Positions 52,713 to 61,431 are shown, numbered from the stretch's first letter. The stretch is 64,000 bases of DNA from CALKJP01 sp046299555 (GCA_046299555.1 JBKBHS010000001.1:1302001-1366000); one strand, 5' to 3'. The notes: generated by a model not told the origin, from the letters alone. A program made the numbers and translations.

Positions 52713-54803
52713 TTGAAACTACAACTTATTACAGAATATCCATTATGGCTTATAGGGCTGTGCTTGCTTACAGGTGCAGCCTATGCTTTTTTATTGTACT
52801 ATCGCGAAAGAAATTTAATTGATATTTCAAAGTATTTAAAATTAATATTATTGACGTTTCGTTTTTTAGCTGTTTCAATTTTAGCATTTTTATTATTAAA
52901 TCCATTATTAAAATCGTGGACAAAAACAGTTGAAAAACCAATATTAATTATTGCTCAGGATAATAGTGCTTCAATTTTATCTAATGGAGATTCTGCATAT
53001 TATCTAAATCAATACAAAATTGATCTTGAAAATTTTAAAAATAATCTTTCAGATAAATTTGAAATAAAACAGCTTTTATTTGGTTCAAATGTAAGAGAAG
53101 AAAGTGAAATCAATTATAACGATAAACAAACAGATATTTCTGAACTAATACGCGAAACAGAAAATAAATTTGCTAATAGAAATATTGGAGCACTCATAAT
53201 TGCATCTGATGGAATTTATAATAAAGGAGCAAATCCATTATACCAACCATATAAATTTAAATCACCAATATATACAGTTGGCTTAGGAGATACTACCGAT
53301 AAAAAGGATATAATTCTTTCTAAAGTATATTACAATAAAATAGCTTATTTAGGAAATTCATTTCCATTAGAAATTTTATCAGAAGTAAACAAATGTAAAG
53401 GCTGTACTTTTCAGTTAAGTATTAAAAAGAATGGGCAGCAATTATTTAATAAAACAATCATATCCGACAGCGAGCATTTTTTTAGTACTACCCAAGTTCA
53501 GTTAGAAGCGCGTGAAAAAGGTTTACAACGTTATTCAATTTTATTAAGCAGAGTAGAAGGAGAAGTAACATACGATAATAATCAGCAGGATATTTATATT
53601 GATGTTTTGGATAGTCGTCAAAAAATAGCTTTAGTTGCATCGGCTCCCCATCCTGATATTGCAGCAATCAAATCGGCTATTGAGCAAAACGAAAATTACC
53701 AAGTTGAATCATTTTTAATAAATGAATTTAATAAAAACTTAAGCGAATATAATCTTGCTATTTTTTATCAATTACCAGATATATCAGGAAACGGTTTAAA
53801 TTTGATTGAAGCTGCTCAAAAAAATAATGTTCCAACATTGTTTATTTTAGGATTAAATGTATCCTATGCTCAATTTAACAAACTTCAAACAGGAGTTAAT
53901 GTTAATGCATTACCGGGCAAATCAAACGAAATACAAGCCATAAAAAATAAAAATTTCACGCTTTTTTCAGGCAATGAAAGTTTTAATAAAGTATATGCAG
54001 AACTGCCTGCATTATCTGCTCCTTTTGGCAATATTAAATATTCAAATGCTTTTATTCCATTATTTTTTCAAAAAATCGGTATGGTAGAAACCGAAGAACC
54101 AATAGTTTTATTTAATTCTCAAAGTGAACCTAAAACCGGTGTTATTATTGCTGAAGGTTGGTGGCGATGGAAATTAGCAAATTATGCACGATATCAAAAT
54201 CATGATGCATTTAATGAATGGATTCAAAAATCGGTTCAGTTTTTATCGGTTAAGCAAGAAAAAAATAAATTTAGAGTTTTTACAAAAAATTTATTTAACG
54301 AAAATGAACCTATTGAAATGGAGGCCGAGCTTTATAATGATGCTTTTGAGTTATTTAATGAACCTGAAGTAACCATTAATATTTTTGATTCAAATAAAAA
54401 GCGCTACCCTTTTACATTTGTTAAAACATCCAATGCCTATCGTTTAAATGCCGGGTTTTTGCCGGTAGGTGACTATACCTATGAAGCCTTTGTAAAATAT
54501 GGAGATAAAATACTAAAGCAATCCGGTAGTTTTTCTATTTCAGCAATTGTTATAGAGCAATTAAATACAAAAGCAAATCATCAACTTTTATATAGCCTTT
54601 CAGAAAAACATGGTGGTAAATTATTTTTGTCAGCACAATTAACAGAATTAAAAGATGAATTATTGCAAAGAGAAGATTTATTACCCATTGCTTATTCAGA
54701 GCAAAAACTTAATGAATTGATAAATCTTAAATGGATTTTCTTTTTAATACTTACGCTTTTAAGTATAGAATGGTTTATAAGAAAAAGGTTTGGAGGGTAT
54801 TAA
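52713..54803 (+). CDS. VWA-like membrane protein
   Basis: The start is TTG (696 residues, encoding MKLQLITEYPLWL) because no ATG precedes the first membrane helix. Two N-terminal helices (about 11-29 and 40-64) precede a von Willebrand A-like region with a DNSAS MIDAS-like motif (about 82-86) and an IIASDGIYNKGANP segment. Further beta domains follow, and a C-terminal helix (about 672-690) with a basic tail ends the protein. Similar proteins in Bacteroidota are uncharacterised and occur near batA/batB-type genes; none are here. It probably faces the periplasm. Confidence 0.75.
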   Translation: MKLQLITEYPLWLIGLCLLTGAAYAFLLYYRERNLIDISKYLKLILLTFRFLAVSILAFLLLNPLLKSWTKTVEKPILIIAQDNSASILSNGDSAYYLNQYKIDLENFKNNLSDKFEIKQLLFGSNVREESEINYNDKQTDISELIRETENKFANRNIGALIIASDGIYNKGANPLYQPYKFKSPIYTVGLGDTTDKKDIILSKVYYNKIAYLGNSFPLEILSEVNKCKGCTFQLSIKKNGQQLFNKTIISDSEHFFSTTQVQLEAREKGLQRYSILLSRVEGEVTYDNNQQDIYIDVLDSRQKIALVASAPHPDIAAIKSAIEQNENYQVESFLINEFNKNLSEYNLAIFYQLPDISGNGLNLIEAAQKNNVPTLFILGLNVSYAQFNKLQTGVNVNALPGKSNEIQAIKNKNFTLFSGNESFNKVYAELPALSAPFGNIKYSNAFIPLFFQKIGMVETEEPIVLFNSQSEPKTGVIIAEGWWRWKLANYARYQNHDAFNEWIQKSVQFLSVKQEKNKFRVFTKNLFNENEPIEMEAELYNDAFELFNEPEVTINIFDSNKKRYPFTFVKTSNAYRLNAGFLPVGDYTYEAFVKYGDKILKQSGSFSISAIVIEQLNTKANHQLLYSLSEKHGGKLFLSAQLTELKDELLQREDLLPIAYSEQKLNELINLKWIFFLILTLLSIEWFIRKRFGGY

Positions 54804-54869
54804 CACTTTAAAGTTTATAAAAAAATATAATTCATAACAAAAAGTATATTATTCATTTAAAACAATTTA

Positions 54870-54877
54870 TACATTTG
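54870..54877 (+). promoter_or_regulatory. Candidate -7 promoter element of the small lipoprotein
   Basis: TACATTTG is a perfect TAnnTTTG match, 34 bp before the ATG of the short lipoprotein gene. No TTTG was found at the expected -33 position. Confidence 0.4.
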
Positions 54878-54911
54878 TTCGTATAACTACTACAAAACAA
54901 AATTATAAGCT

Positions 54912-55061
54912 ATGAAAATAATTTTTGATACAAAAGTGCTAAAGAGTATAGCTTTACTTATGGCTTTAATGCTCACTATTACTGTTTTTGAAGGTTGCTC
55001 TTCCGGAAAAAAAGGAGGCAAAGTTCAATCATCCGGTAAAATGGCAGGTGCTAAAAGATAA
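54912..55061 (+). CDS. Small lipoprotein (49 aa)
   Basis: This short gene encodes a hydrophobic stretch (about 12-25) followed by the lipobox-like VFEGCSSGKKGG. The Gly/Ser/Lys-rich mature part has only about 21 residues. It has its own candidate promoter upstream and a strong terminator starting 1 bp after the stop, which makes an expressed monocistronic small lipoprotein likely. The function is unknown; it could be a lysis-type or structural outer membrane lipoprotein. Confidence 0.7.
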   Translation: MKIIFDTKVLKSIALLMALMLTITVFEGCSSGKKGGKVQSSGKMAGAKR

Positions 55062-55095
55062 AAAAATCCCCGAAATATTTCGGGGATTTTTTTTG
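55062..55095. terminator. Strong bidirectional Rho-independent terminator
   Basis: AAATCCCCGAAAT and ATTTCGGGGATTT form a hairpin flanked by A-run and T-run on either side, so both strands have the stem followed by T residues. It lies between the convergent small lipoprotein gene (plus) and the CstB-like gene (minus). Confidence 0.92.
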
Positions 55096-55107
55096 AATAG
55101 ATTTTTT

Positions 55108-56532
55108 TTACAACAAAGTTGATGGACAAACGTAATCGGATACTTTTACTTTTCCGGTTTCCTTAATGGCTTTAAAGCCACCGGCTATGTCAATTAATTT
55201 CTCAAATCCACGTGCTTTTAATATTGATGCTGCAATCATAGAACGGTAACCACCGGCACAATGAATATAATATTCTTTATTTCTATCAATTTCTGACATG
55301 TTTTGATTTATATAGTCTAATGGGAAATTTTGAACTCCAATAACATGTTCGCTATCATACTCGCTTTTCTTTCTAACATCTAAAACATTTATAGATGGAT
55401 TGCTATTGTAAATTTGAGCAAATTCTTCAGCACTGATAGATTTAATAGTATCAATTTCTTTACCGGCTGCTTTCCATGCTGCAAAACCACCTTTTAAATA
55501 TCCAATACAGTTATCGTATCCTACACGAGCTAAACGAATTACTGTTTCTTCTTCTCTTCCTTCGGGAGCAATAACTAAAATTGGTTGTTTTAAATCTGTT
55601 ATAAGTGCACCAACCCATGGAGCAAACTGCCCATCAAGACCAATATTAATTGAATTTGGAATAAATCCTTTAGCAAATTCTTGTGCAGCTCTAACATCTA
55701 ATAAAATGGCTCCTGTTTCGTTTGCTGCTGCTTCAAAAGCTTCAGGTGATAATGCTTGATGACCTCTTTCTAAAACAGTGTCGATGCTTTCGTAGCCTTT
55801 TATATTCATCAGTACATTGGCAGGGAAATATCCCGGAGGTGGCGTTAAACCGCTTGTTACTTCTTTAATAAATTCTTCTTTAGTCATGTCAGCTCTTAGT
55901 GCATAATTTGTTTTCTTTTGGTTACCAAGCGTATCAAAAGTTTCTTTGCTCATATTTTTACCACACGCAGAACCTGCACCGTGAGCCGGATATACAATAA
56001 TATCATCACTTAAAGGCATTATTTTGTTTCGTAATGAATCGTATAAATAACCGGCAAGTTTATCTTGTGTTAAATCTTCTACTACTTTTTGAGCTAAGTC
56101 AGGACGTCCTACATCACCAATAAATAATGTATCTCCGGTAAATAATGCAACGTCTTTACCATTTTCATCGGTTAATAAATAACAGGTACTCTCCATGGTA
56201 TGACCGGGTGTATGTATTGCTGTAATGGTAACATTACCTAATTTGAATTTTTGACCATCTTCTGCTATTATAGCATCAAATTCAGGTTTAATCATTACAG
56301 GTCCATATACAATTGGGGCTCCTGTTTTTTTGCTTAAATCAATGTGGCCTGAAACAAAATCGGCATGGTAATGTGTTTCAAATACATACTTTATTTTGGC
56401 ATTACGTTTATTGGCCATATCAATATATGGTTGAACCTCTCTTAATGGGTCTATTATTGCAGCTTCCCCATTACTTTCGATGTAATAAGCACCTTGTGCT
56501 AAACATCCGGTGTAAATTTGTTCTACTTTCAT
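55108..56532 (-). CDS. cstB: CstB-like persulfide dioxygenase-rhodanese fusion
   Basis: The 474-residue protein joins an MBL-fold domain (about 1-240) to two rhodanese domains. The MBL part has THYHADFVSGH (about 52-62), IHTPGHT, TGDTLFIGDVGRPD and YPAHGAGSACG (about 178-188), the ligands and signature of ETHE1-type persulfide dioxygenases. The first rhodanese (about 265-360) reads APEGREEE where the catalytic Cys loop should be, so it is a pseudo-rhodanese. The second (about 370-470) keeps HCAGGYRS with the Cys. This order, MBL, inactive rhodanese, active rhodanese, is that of Staphylococcus CstB, which turns persulfides into thiosulfate. The partners SQR and TauE lie upstream on the same strand. 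A candidate regulated promoter is at 56646-56689. Confidence 0.92.
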   Translation of the reverse strand: MKVEQIYTGCLAQGAYYIESNGEAAIIDPLREVQPYIDMANKRNAKIKYVFETHYHADFVSGHIDLSKKTGAPIVYGPVMIKPEFDAIIAEDGQKFKLGNVTITAIHTPGHTMESTCYLLTDENGKDVALFTGDTLFIGDVGRPDLAQKVVEDLTQDKLAGYLYDSLRNKIMPLSDDIIVYPAHGAGSACGKNMSKETFDTLGNQKKTNYALRADMTKEEFIKEVTSGLTPPPGYFPANVLMNIKGYESIDTVLERGHQALSPEAFEAAANETGAILLDVRAAQEFAKGFIPNSINIGLDGQFAPWVGALITDLKQPILVIAPEGREEETVIRLARVGYDNCIGYLKGGFAAWKAAGKEIDTIKSISAEEFAQIYNSNPSINVLDVRKKSEYDSEHVIGVQNFPLDYINQNMSEIDRNKEYYIHCAGGYRSMIAASILKARGFEKLIDIAGGFKAIKETGKVKVSDYVCPSTLL

Positions 56533-56645
56533 GTTAATAGAATTTTAAATTGTTTAACTTTTATGCAAATACTAATGTTCCGTTTTTTGTTTTTGATATT
56601 AATTAGAACATTTAATTTTTGCTTTTATAAATTAATTTAACGATA

Positions 56646-56689
56646 CAAAGGTACAGCTTGTTTGAAGGGTTTACAGTGATTTTTGTCAC
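56646..56689 (-). promoter_or_regulatory. Crp/Fnr-like operator and -7 element upstream of the cstB-like gene
   Basis: On the minus strand, GTGACAAAAATCAC (56689-56676) is a GTGA-N6-TCAC palindrome and TACCTTTG (56653-56646) is a perfect -7 match. The centres are 33 bp apart, which places the operator near -41 relative to the presumed transcript start, the class II activator position. No -33 TTTG is present, as expected for an activator-dependent promoter. Confidence 0.7.
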
Positions 56690-56700
56690 CTTTGAATAAA

Positions 56701-57519
56701 TTATTTTAAAACTATTTCTTTTAACAAAATGTAAATTGCCATTACAACTACAAACCAACCAAATCCTTTTTTAAGTTTATTTCCCGGGATAAATTTAGAT
56801 AACCATGTACCTACAAATATACCAATAATTGATAAAGAAGTAAAGAGCAGTAAAAAGCCCCATTCAATCGGTTGTGTGCCTAAATCACCTAAAAATCCAA
56901 TTAGTGATTTTGCAGCAATAATTAATAAAGATGAGCCAACCGCCATTTTCATGGGAAGTTTAGCTAATAATACCAATGCCGGTATAATTAAAAAACCACC
57001 TCCGGCTCCTACTATTCCTGTTAATACTCCAACAACTCCGCCTTCTAAGGCAATCATAGGGAAATTAAATTTTAGTGGTGCATTTTCATCTTCAGGCTCG
57101 TTTGATTTCTTCTTATCTTTAATCATAGAATACGATGCCGCCAACATAATTAAAGCGAAGAATATCATTATCCCTATATTTTTACTTACTTCGAACGAAC
57201 CTAAATTAAATATTGGGTCAGGAATTGCCGGTACTAAATATTTTCGTGTTAGAAATACTGCTGTAAATGATGGTATAGCAAATACAATAGCAGCTTTATA
57301 ATTTACTAATTTTTTTTGCATGTATTGTATAGCTCCTACTAATGAGGTGCTACCAACAATGAACAAAGAATAAGCAGTTGATAATACAGGATCTACTCCT
57401 AACATATAAACCAATACGGGAACAGTTAAGATGGAGCCTCCTCCACCTATTAAACCTAAACTTACACCAATTAATGTAGCTGCGGCAAAACCTAAAATTT
57501 CAAGTACTGTCATATGCAT
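56701..57519 (-). CDS. TauE/SafE-family sulfite/anion exporter
   Basis: The 272-residue protein has eight to nine membrane helices. The N-terminal GVSLGLIGGGGSILTVPVLV (about 18-37) and central GVLTGIVGAGGGFLIIPALV (about 160-179) are the two inverted-repeat Gly-rich motifs of the TauE/SafE family. In cst-type sulfide operons this protein is thought to export sulfite or another sulfur oxyanion. The start may be the ATG at 57519 or the one at 57513. The gene lies between sqr and the cstB-like gene and has its own palindrome and -7 element (57533-57577). Confidence 0.92.
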   Translation of the reverse strand: MHMTVLEILGFAAATLIGVSLGLIGGGGSILTVPVLVYMLGVDPVLSTAYSLFIVGSTSLVGAIQYMQKKLVNYKAAIVFAIPSFTAVFLTRKYLVPAIPDPIFNLGSFEVSKNIGIMIFFALIMLAASYSMIKDKKKSNEPEDENAPLKFNFPMIALEGGVVGVLTGIVGAGGGFLIIPALVLLAKLPMKMAVGSSLLIIAAKSLIGFLGDLGTQPIEWGFLLLFTSLSIIGIFVGTWLSKFIPGNKLKKGFGWFVVVMAIYILLKEIVLK

Positions 57520-57532
57520 TTTAATTTTTGCG

Positions 57533-57577
57533 CAAAATTATGGTGTAAGTCAGGCCTGTTTCCGTAATAAAAGTTAC
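57533..57577 (-). promoter_or_regulatory. Crp/Fnr-like operator and -7 element upstream of the TauE gene
   Basis: On the minus strand, GTAACTTTTATTAC (57577-57564) is a GTAA-N6-TTAC palindrome and TAATTTTG (57540-57533) is a perfect TAnnTTTG match with a centre-to-centre distance of 34 bp. The transcript would begin around 57529, about 10 bases before the first ATG. The half-site differs from the other two sites by one base per arm (GTAA for GTGA). Confidence 0.6.
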
Positions 57578-57588
57578 ATAATGAAAAA

Positions 57589-58794
57589 TTATGCTGTTCC
57601 TTTTAATATTTTATTCCAATACATCCATGGTAAAATGTATTTCTTTAATATCCACATGGTCCAACGTTCTTTCGATTGGTCGAACGGGAAAGTTTCTACA
57701 GGATTATTATTGTAATCAAATTCAGCCATCACTAATTTTCCATATCCGGTAACTAAAGGACAAGAGCCATAACCATTATAACTTGCTTTCATTTCTTTAC
57801 CTTCCATTAGTGCCAATAAATTGGCAACTAAAACGGGAGCTTGCTTTCTTACAGCCGCACCTGTTTTGGCGTTGGGAGTGCTGGTTGCATCGCCACAAGC
57901 AAAAATATTTTTATAGTGATTATGTTGCAAAGTGTGCTTGTTTACATCTATCCAACCAAGTGGATTATCTTTTACAGCTAAGGGACTATTTTTTATAAAG
58001 TCTGGTGCGCTTTGTGGTGGCACTACGTGTATCAAATCGAATTTTTGTTCAATGTGCTGCGTTACTCCATTGGAATCTACTGTTTCAAATATGGCAATTT
58101 TTTCATCGCCTTTAATTTCAATTAAATTATGTTTAAAGTGGGTATTGATGTTGTAACGTTGAATTACTTTATTTAATGTTTTTGCATATTTTTCGATACC
58201 AAAAATTACACCACCACCTGAATAAAAGTGAATGCTACTTTTGTTTTGCAGTTGATGTTTTCTTAAATAATCAGCAACTAAATACATAATTTTTTGAGGA
58301 GCACCTCCGCATTTTATAGGCGTATTTGGATTGGTAAATATTGCATTTCCACCTTTAAAGTTTTTTAATAACTCCCACGTGTATGTAACATATTGAGGAA
58401 GATAATTTGTGGTAACACCATTTTTACCTAAATTTTCTTTTGCGCCTTTTATTTTATGCCAATCCAATTGGATGCCGGGAGCTGCAATTAAATAATCGTA
58501 AGTGTATGTTACACCCGATTTACAAATAACTTTATTCTCTTCAGGAATAAATTTTTCGGCAGCATCTTTAATCCATTCTGCCCCGTGAGGCATACATGAT
58601 TTTTGATCGCGTATAGTTTTTTCCATTTTAAATGTACCACCACCCACAAGTGTCCATGCAGGTTGGTAATAATGTTTTTCCGAAGGTTCAATAATGGCTA
58701 TATCAATTCCGGGTTTTTTATTTATAATTTGTGCAGCAATGGAAATACCTGCATTTCCTCCGCCAATAATTAAGATTTTAAAATGTGTTTTCAT
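57589..58794 (-). CDS. sqr: Sulfide:quinone oxidoreductase, type II
   Basis: The start is the ATG at 58794 (401 residues, MKTHFKILIIGGGNAG); 12 upstream codons would overlap the operator region. ILIIGGGNAGISIAAQI (about 7-23) binds FAD and FACGDATSTPNAKTGAAVRK (about 310-329) is the second FAD motif. Cys residues in TPIKCGGAPQK (about 160) and GYGSCPLVTGYGKLVMAEFD (about 340) match the active-site pair of mammalian-like type II SQR. The enzyme oxidises sulfide to persulfide or polysulfide and reduces the quinone pool at the inner membrane. The product is the substrate for the CstB-like protein encoded downstream. Confidence 0.93.
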   Translation of the reverse strand: MKTHFKILIIGGGNAGISIAAQIINKKPGIDIAIIEPSEKHYYQPAWTLVGGGTFKMEKTIRDQKSCMPHGAEWIKDAAEKFIPEENKVICKSGVTYTYDYLIAAPGIQLDWHKIKGAKENLGKNGVTTNYLPQYVTYTWELLKNFKGGNAIFTNPNTPIKCGGAPQKIMYLVADYLRKHQLQNKSSIHFYSGGGVIFGIEKYAKTLNKVIQRYNINTHFKHNLIEIKGDEKIAIFETVDSNGVTQHIEQKFDLIHVVPPQSAPDFIKNSPLAVKDNPLGWIDVNKHTLQHNHYKNIFACGDATSTPNAKTGAAVRKQAPVLVANLLALMEGKEMKASYNGYGSCPLVTGYGKLVMAEFDYNNNPVETFPFDQSKERWTMWILKKYILPWMYWNKILKGTA

Positions 58795-58811
58795 ATTAAT
58801 TAGTTTTAATA

Positions 58812-58856
58812 CGAAATAAGCACATTCCATTTCTTTTTTTTGTGATAATTGTCACA
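58812..58856 (-). promoter_or_regulatory. Crp/Fnr-like operator upstream of sqr
   Basis: TGTGACAATTATCACA (58856-58841 on the minus strand) has perfect TGTGA/TCACA arms separated by six bases, identical to the classic CRP half-site layout. A weak -7 candidate TTATTTCG (58819-58812, four of six fixed positions) has its centre exactly 33 bp from the operator centre, the same spacing as at the cstB-like gene. The ATG of sqr is about 13 bases beyond the predicted start of transcription. Confidence 0.7.
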
Positions 58857-58895
58857 ATTTAAAACTGATTTCTTTAATCTTTTTATTTCGATTTA

Positions 58896-59498
58896 TTATA
58901 TGGCGGTAGCTATTAATAAGTCATTTTGGATTTTAAGTTCTGCCCCTAAAAGCCATTCTTTTTCATGTTCTTTCGAAAGTATTACAGGCATTCTGTTTTT
59001 GCTGTTGTGTATTTCGCTCATTAAGCCTGTAGCTTCGGTAGTAAGTATAGTGTAAGAGTGTATAATTTCTCCACTGCTTTTATCTACCCATTCACTCCAA
59101 AGTCCGGCAAATGCAAAGGCTTCATCATTGGGTAGAGTGAGTAAATATTTTTGTTTGTTTTTTCCTTTTGGGTCGAGCCATTTCCATTCATAAAAGCCAT
59201 CGCATAATACCATGCAACGCTTGTTAGCTACATTTCTAAAAGCAGGTTTCTCATGTATGCTTTCTATGCGTGCATTCAGTGTATTTTTTTTAATACTGTC
59301 ATCTTTGGCCCATGATGGTATTAAACCCCATTGAAAAAGTTGTATCATATCCGGTTGTTGGTTACAAATAACCGGAGTATGAGGATGCTGAAAACCATTG
59401 TAAACAGAAGCCTTGTAAAGAGCTTTATCAATGAATTTGGCGTTGAAACGATGTTCAAGTTCCTGAGCACATTTAGATTGTCGCGAGTGGAAACACAT
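58896..59498 (-). CDS. SOS response-associated peptidase (YedK/HMCES family)
   Basis: The 200-residue protein begins MCFHSRQ, so the catalytic Cys is residue 2 after Met removal, as in all HMCES/YedK proteins, which form a thiazolidine crosslink with abasic sites in single-stranded DNA. NARIESIHEKPAFRN (about 75-89), CDGFYEWKW (about 98-106) and the late IHNSKNRMPVIL motif (His and Asn-Arg-Met-Pro) are conserved. Length is slightly below average (about 220). No LexA box could be recognised upstream. Confidence 0.92.
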   Translation of the reverse strand: MCFHSRQSKCAQELEHRFNAKFIDKALYKASVYNGFQHPHTPVICNQQPDMIQLFQWGLIPSWAKDDSIKKNTLNARIESIHEKPAFRNVANKRCMVLCDGFYEWKWLDPKGKNKQKYLLTLPNDEAFAFAGLWSEWVDKSSGEIIHSYTILTTEATGLMSEIHNSKNRMPVILSKEHEKEWLLGAELKIQNDLLIATAI

Positions 59499-59620
59499 AA
59501 ATTAAAAGTATGTATAAAATTTTAATTTAACATAAATGCGCCTTATAACAAGGTATATTTTGAAAATACAAAACTTTTACTAAATTAGTTATAATTAATA
59601 ATAAGGGTATGGACCAAAAT

Positions 59621-59628
59621 TATATTTG
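59621..59628 (+). promoter_or_regulatory. Candidate -7 element of the lipoprotein/GH16-fragment array
   Basis: TATATTTG matches TAnnTTTG perfectly, followed by a 10-bp palindrome CGGAATTCCG (59631-59640), 29 bp before the ATG of the first array gene. The -33 element is not obvious. Confidence 0.4.
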
Positions 59629-59657
59629 CCCGGAATTCCGAACTAAAAAATAAGCCT

Positions 59658-60227
59658 ATGAAAAAGCTCAGTTATTTAATATTACTTTTTTTAATTATTG
59701 CTGCTTGTAAAAAAGAAAGAATAGAACCGAATGATTATCCTTTTGTTTTTGGCAGTACTAATAAAGGTTCTATTACCTGTGATAAATGTAATAATATTGA
59801 TAAACTTGATGAATTTATAGAAATCGATAAAAATTTTAACATTTATGTAAGAAATGAAGATGGAAAAATACTTTATAAAGGTAAATTTAATAGATTTAAA
59901 CTTGTTAATAAAGAATTTAAAGTCAATATTGTATACAACGAGTATGATGCAAGGCTTCCATCATATATAGATCATTATAATTATGTTTTTAGTGTAAGAA
60001 TCAATAGTTTTTATACTAATAAATATTCAAAAGTATTAGACAATATCTTACAATTTAGATTTGAAATAATCCCTAGGTATAAAACTGAGCTTATAAATGG
60101 GGATTATATTCCTCATATAGATTACTATTCAATTATATTAAAATTTGAAAGTAACTATAGGTGGGATTTAAGACAAAAAATGGAAATTAAGTATCAGTAT
60201 GGATTTACAAAAAAATTAAATATATGA
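59658..60227 (+). CDS. Array lipoprotein, copy 1 (diverged)
   Basis: The 189-residue protein begins with a lipoprotein signal peptide whose lipobox is IIAAC (Cys about 17), followed by KKERIEPNDYPFVFG, which is identical in the next two copies. The body is a mixed beta protein with GKFNRFKL and ARLPSYIDHYNYVFSV. It shares the overall pattern with copies 2 and 3 (RGKFTRFKLKEV, APLPEYIKYLKYTFDV) but has diverged strongly outside the leader. The function is unknown. It ends in an ATGA overlap with the first GH16-like fragment gene. Confidence 0.82.
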   Translation: MKKLSYLILLFLIIAACKKERIEPNDYPFVFGSTNKGSITCDKCNNIDKLDEFIEIDKNFNIYVRNEDGKILYKGKFNRFKLVNKEFKVNIVYNEYDARLPSYIDHYNYVFSVRINSFYTNKYSKVLDNILQFRFEIIPRYKTELINGDYIPHIDYYSIILKFESNYRWDLRQKMEIKYQYGFTKKLNI

Positions 60228-60850
60228 AAAAATCATTAATCATATTATTAATTCTTCGAACAATAATTATACATTCACAACCAACTCAAGTTATTCCAGT
60301 TATAGAATGTAATAATGATATTAATATTAATTTAAATAATGGAAGAGTATTAAAATTTATTTGTGATGAAAAAAATCTCGATGTAAATAAAAGAATTAAG
60401 GCTATCACTTTAAATAATAATTATTATTTACAAATAGTTAAAAATTACAATAGCAGTTACTATGATTTAATTTGGGAAGATGATTTTAATGATGCAATAA
60501 TAAATGAAAAAAACTGGCGAGGTGATTTACCTTATCATTATCATTATGGATTATTAAATAAAGATAATGTTACAGTTATTCAAAATCCTAAAGGCCCTAC
60601 CAGTCTTGAATATGGAGCCGGATTTAATGAATTGCCTAATTTATTTAATAGTAGTAACGGTACAATAAAATTAATTACTGCATACAATCCGCAATGGCGT
60701 AATGTATTTGATTATCATGAAAACGGATGCAATACTGCTACTCCGTTAAACACATGTATTTTAAAAGACGGAGTGCAAAATTATAGAAGATTTAAATACG
60801 AAACAGCACGATTAGAATCTATTCAAAATTTTAAACACGGAAATTTATGA
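60224..60850 (+). CDS. Secreted protein resembling an N-terminal GH16 fragment, copy 1
   Basis: The 208-residue product has a signal peptide (about 1-18, ending IHSQP) and a short unique beta region. It continues with YDLIWEDDFNDAIINEKNW (about 79-97) and RRFKYETARLESIQNFKHG at the end. These two stretches match the start of GH16 laminarinase-like domains (WxDEFN...W and FKYGxxExRxxL). The protein stops precisely where GH16 continues to its catalytic ExDxxE strand, so no glycosidase activity is expected. Compared with copy 2 it has a two-residue insert (HY) near residue 108. Both gene ends overlap the lipoprotein genes. Confidence 0.75.
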   Translation: MKKSLIILLILRTIIIHSQPTQVIPVIECNNDININLNNGRVLKFICDEKNLDVNKRIKAITLNNNYYLQIVKNYNSSYYDLIWEDDFNDAIINEKNWRGDLPYHYHYGLLNKDNVTVIQNPKGPTSLEYGAGFNELPNLFNSSNGTIKLITAYNPQWRNVFDYHENGCNTATPLNTCILKDGVQNYRRFKYETARLESIQNFKHGNL

Positions 60851-61422
60851 AAAAAATTAGCCTTATAGTTTTATTGTGTTTAATTATTGCTGCTTGTAAA
60901 AAAGAAAGAATAGAACCGAATGATTATCCTTTTGTTTTTGGGAGCTCTGATTTAGGAGAGGTTTCTTGTTTAGAAGGATGTAATCCTACAACATTAAATA
61001 TTTTTGATTTAGATTTTTACATGGAAATAGACCGAAAATTTAATATTTTCTTAAGAAATCGAACAGGAGGTATTTTATACAGAGGAAAGTTTACAAGATT
61101 TAAATTAAAAGAGGTAAGAGAAAAATTTGAATATATATCCGAATATGATGCCCCTTTGCCGGAGTATATAAAATATTTAAAATATACGTTTGACGTAAAT
61201 ATCATGAGCTATTCAGTTAATAAATATACAAGAATGATGAATGATGTTAAAGAAATAAAATTTGTTATAGGGCCAACAAAAAAGGGGAAAATGGTTAATG
61301 GGAATGTAGTTTATTATTATACAGATTATAAATTAAATTATGGTTTTCGAAGCAAATATTTTTGGAAAGATGGTAAAAAATCTAATTATTATTTTAGTTA
61401 TAGTTTTTATAAAAACATTTAA
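60847..61422 (+). CDS. Array lipoprotein, copy 2
   Basis: The 191-residue protein has a lipoprotein signal (lipobox IIAAC, Cys about 17) and the conserved KKERIEPNDYPFVFG segment. It is nearly identical to the copy at 62043-62618, differing mainly in the loop RNRTGGILY (here) versus KNQSGDNLY. It has 12 or so aromatic residues in a beta-rich C-terminal half. It starts in an ATGA overlap with the preceding GH16-like fragment. No known domain is recognised. Confidence 0.82.
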   Translation: MKKISLIVLLCLIIAACKKERIEPNDYPFVFGSSDLGEVSCLEGCNPTTLNIFDLDFYMEIDRKFNIFLRNRTGGILYRGKFTRFKLKEVREKFEYISEYDAPLPEYIKYLKYTFDVNIMSYSVNKYTRMMNDVKEIKFVIGPTKKGKMVNGNVVYYYTDYKLNYGFRSKYFWKDGKKSNYYFSYSFYKNI

Positions 61423-61431
61423 ATATGTTAT

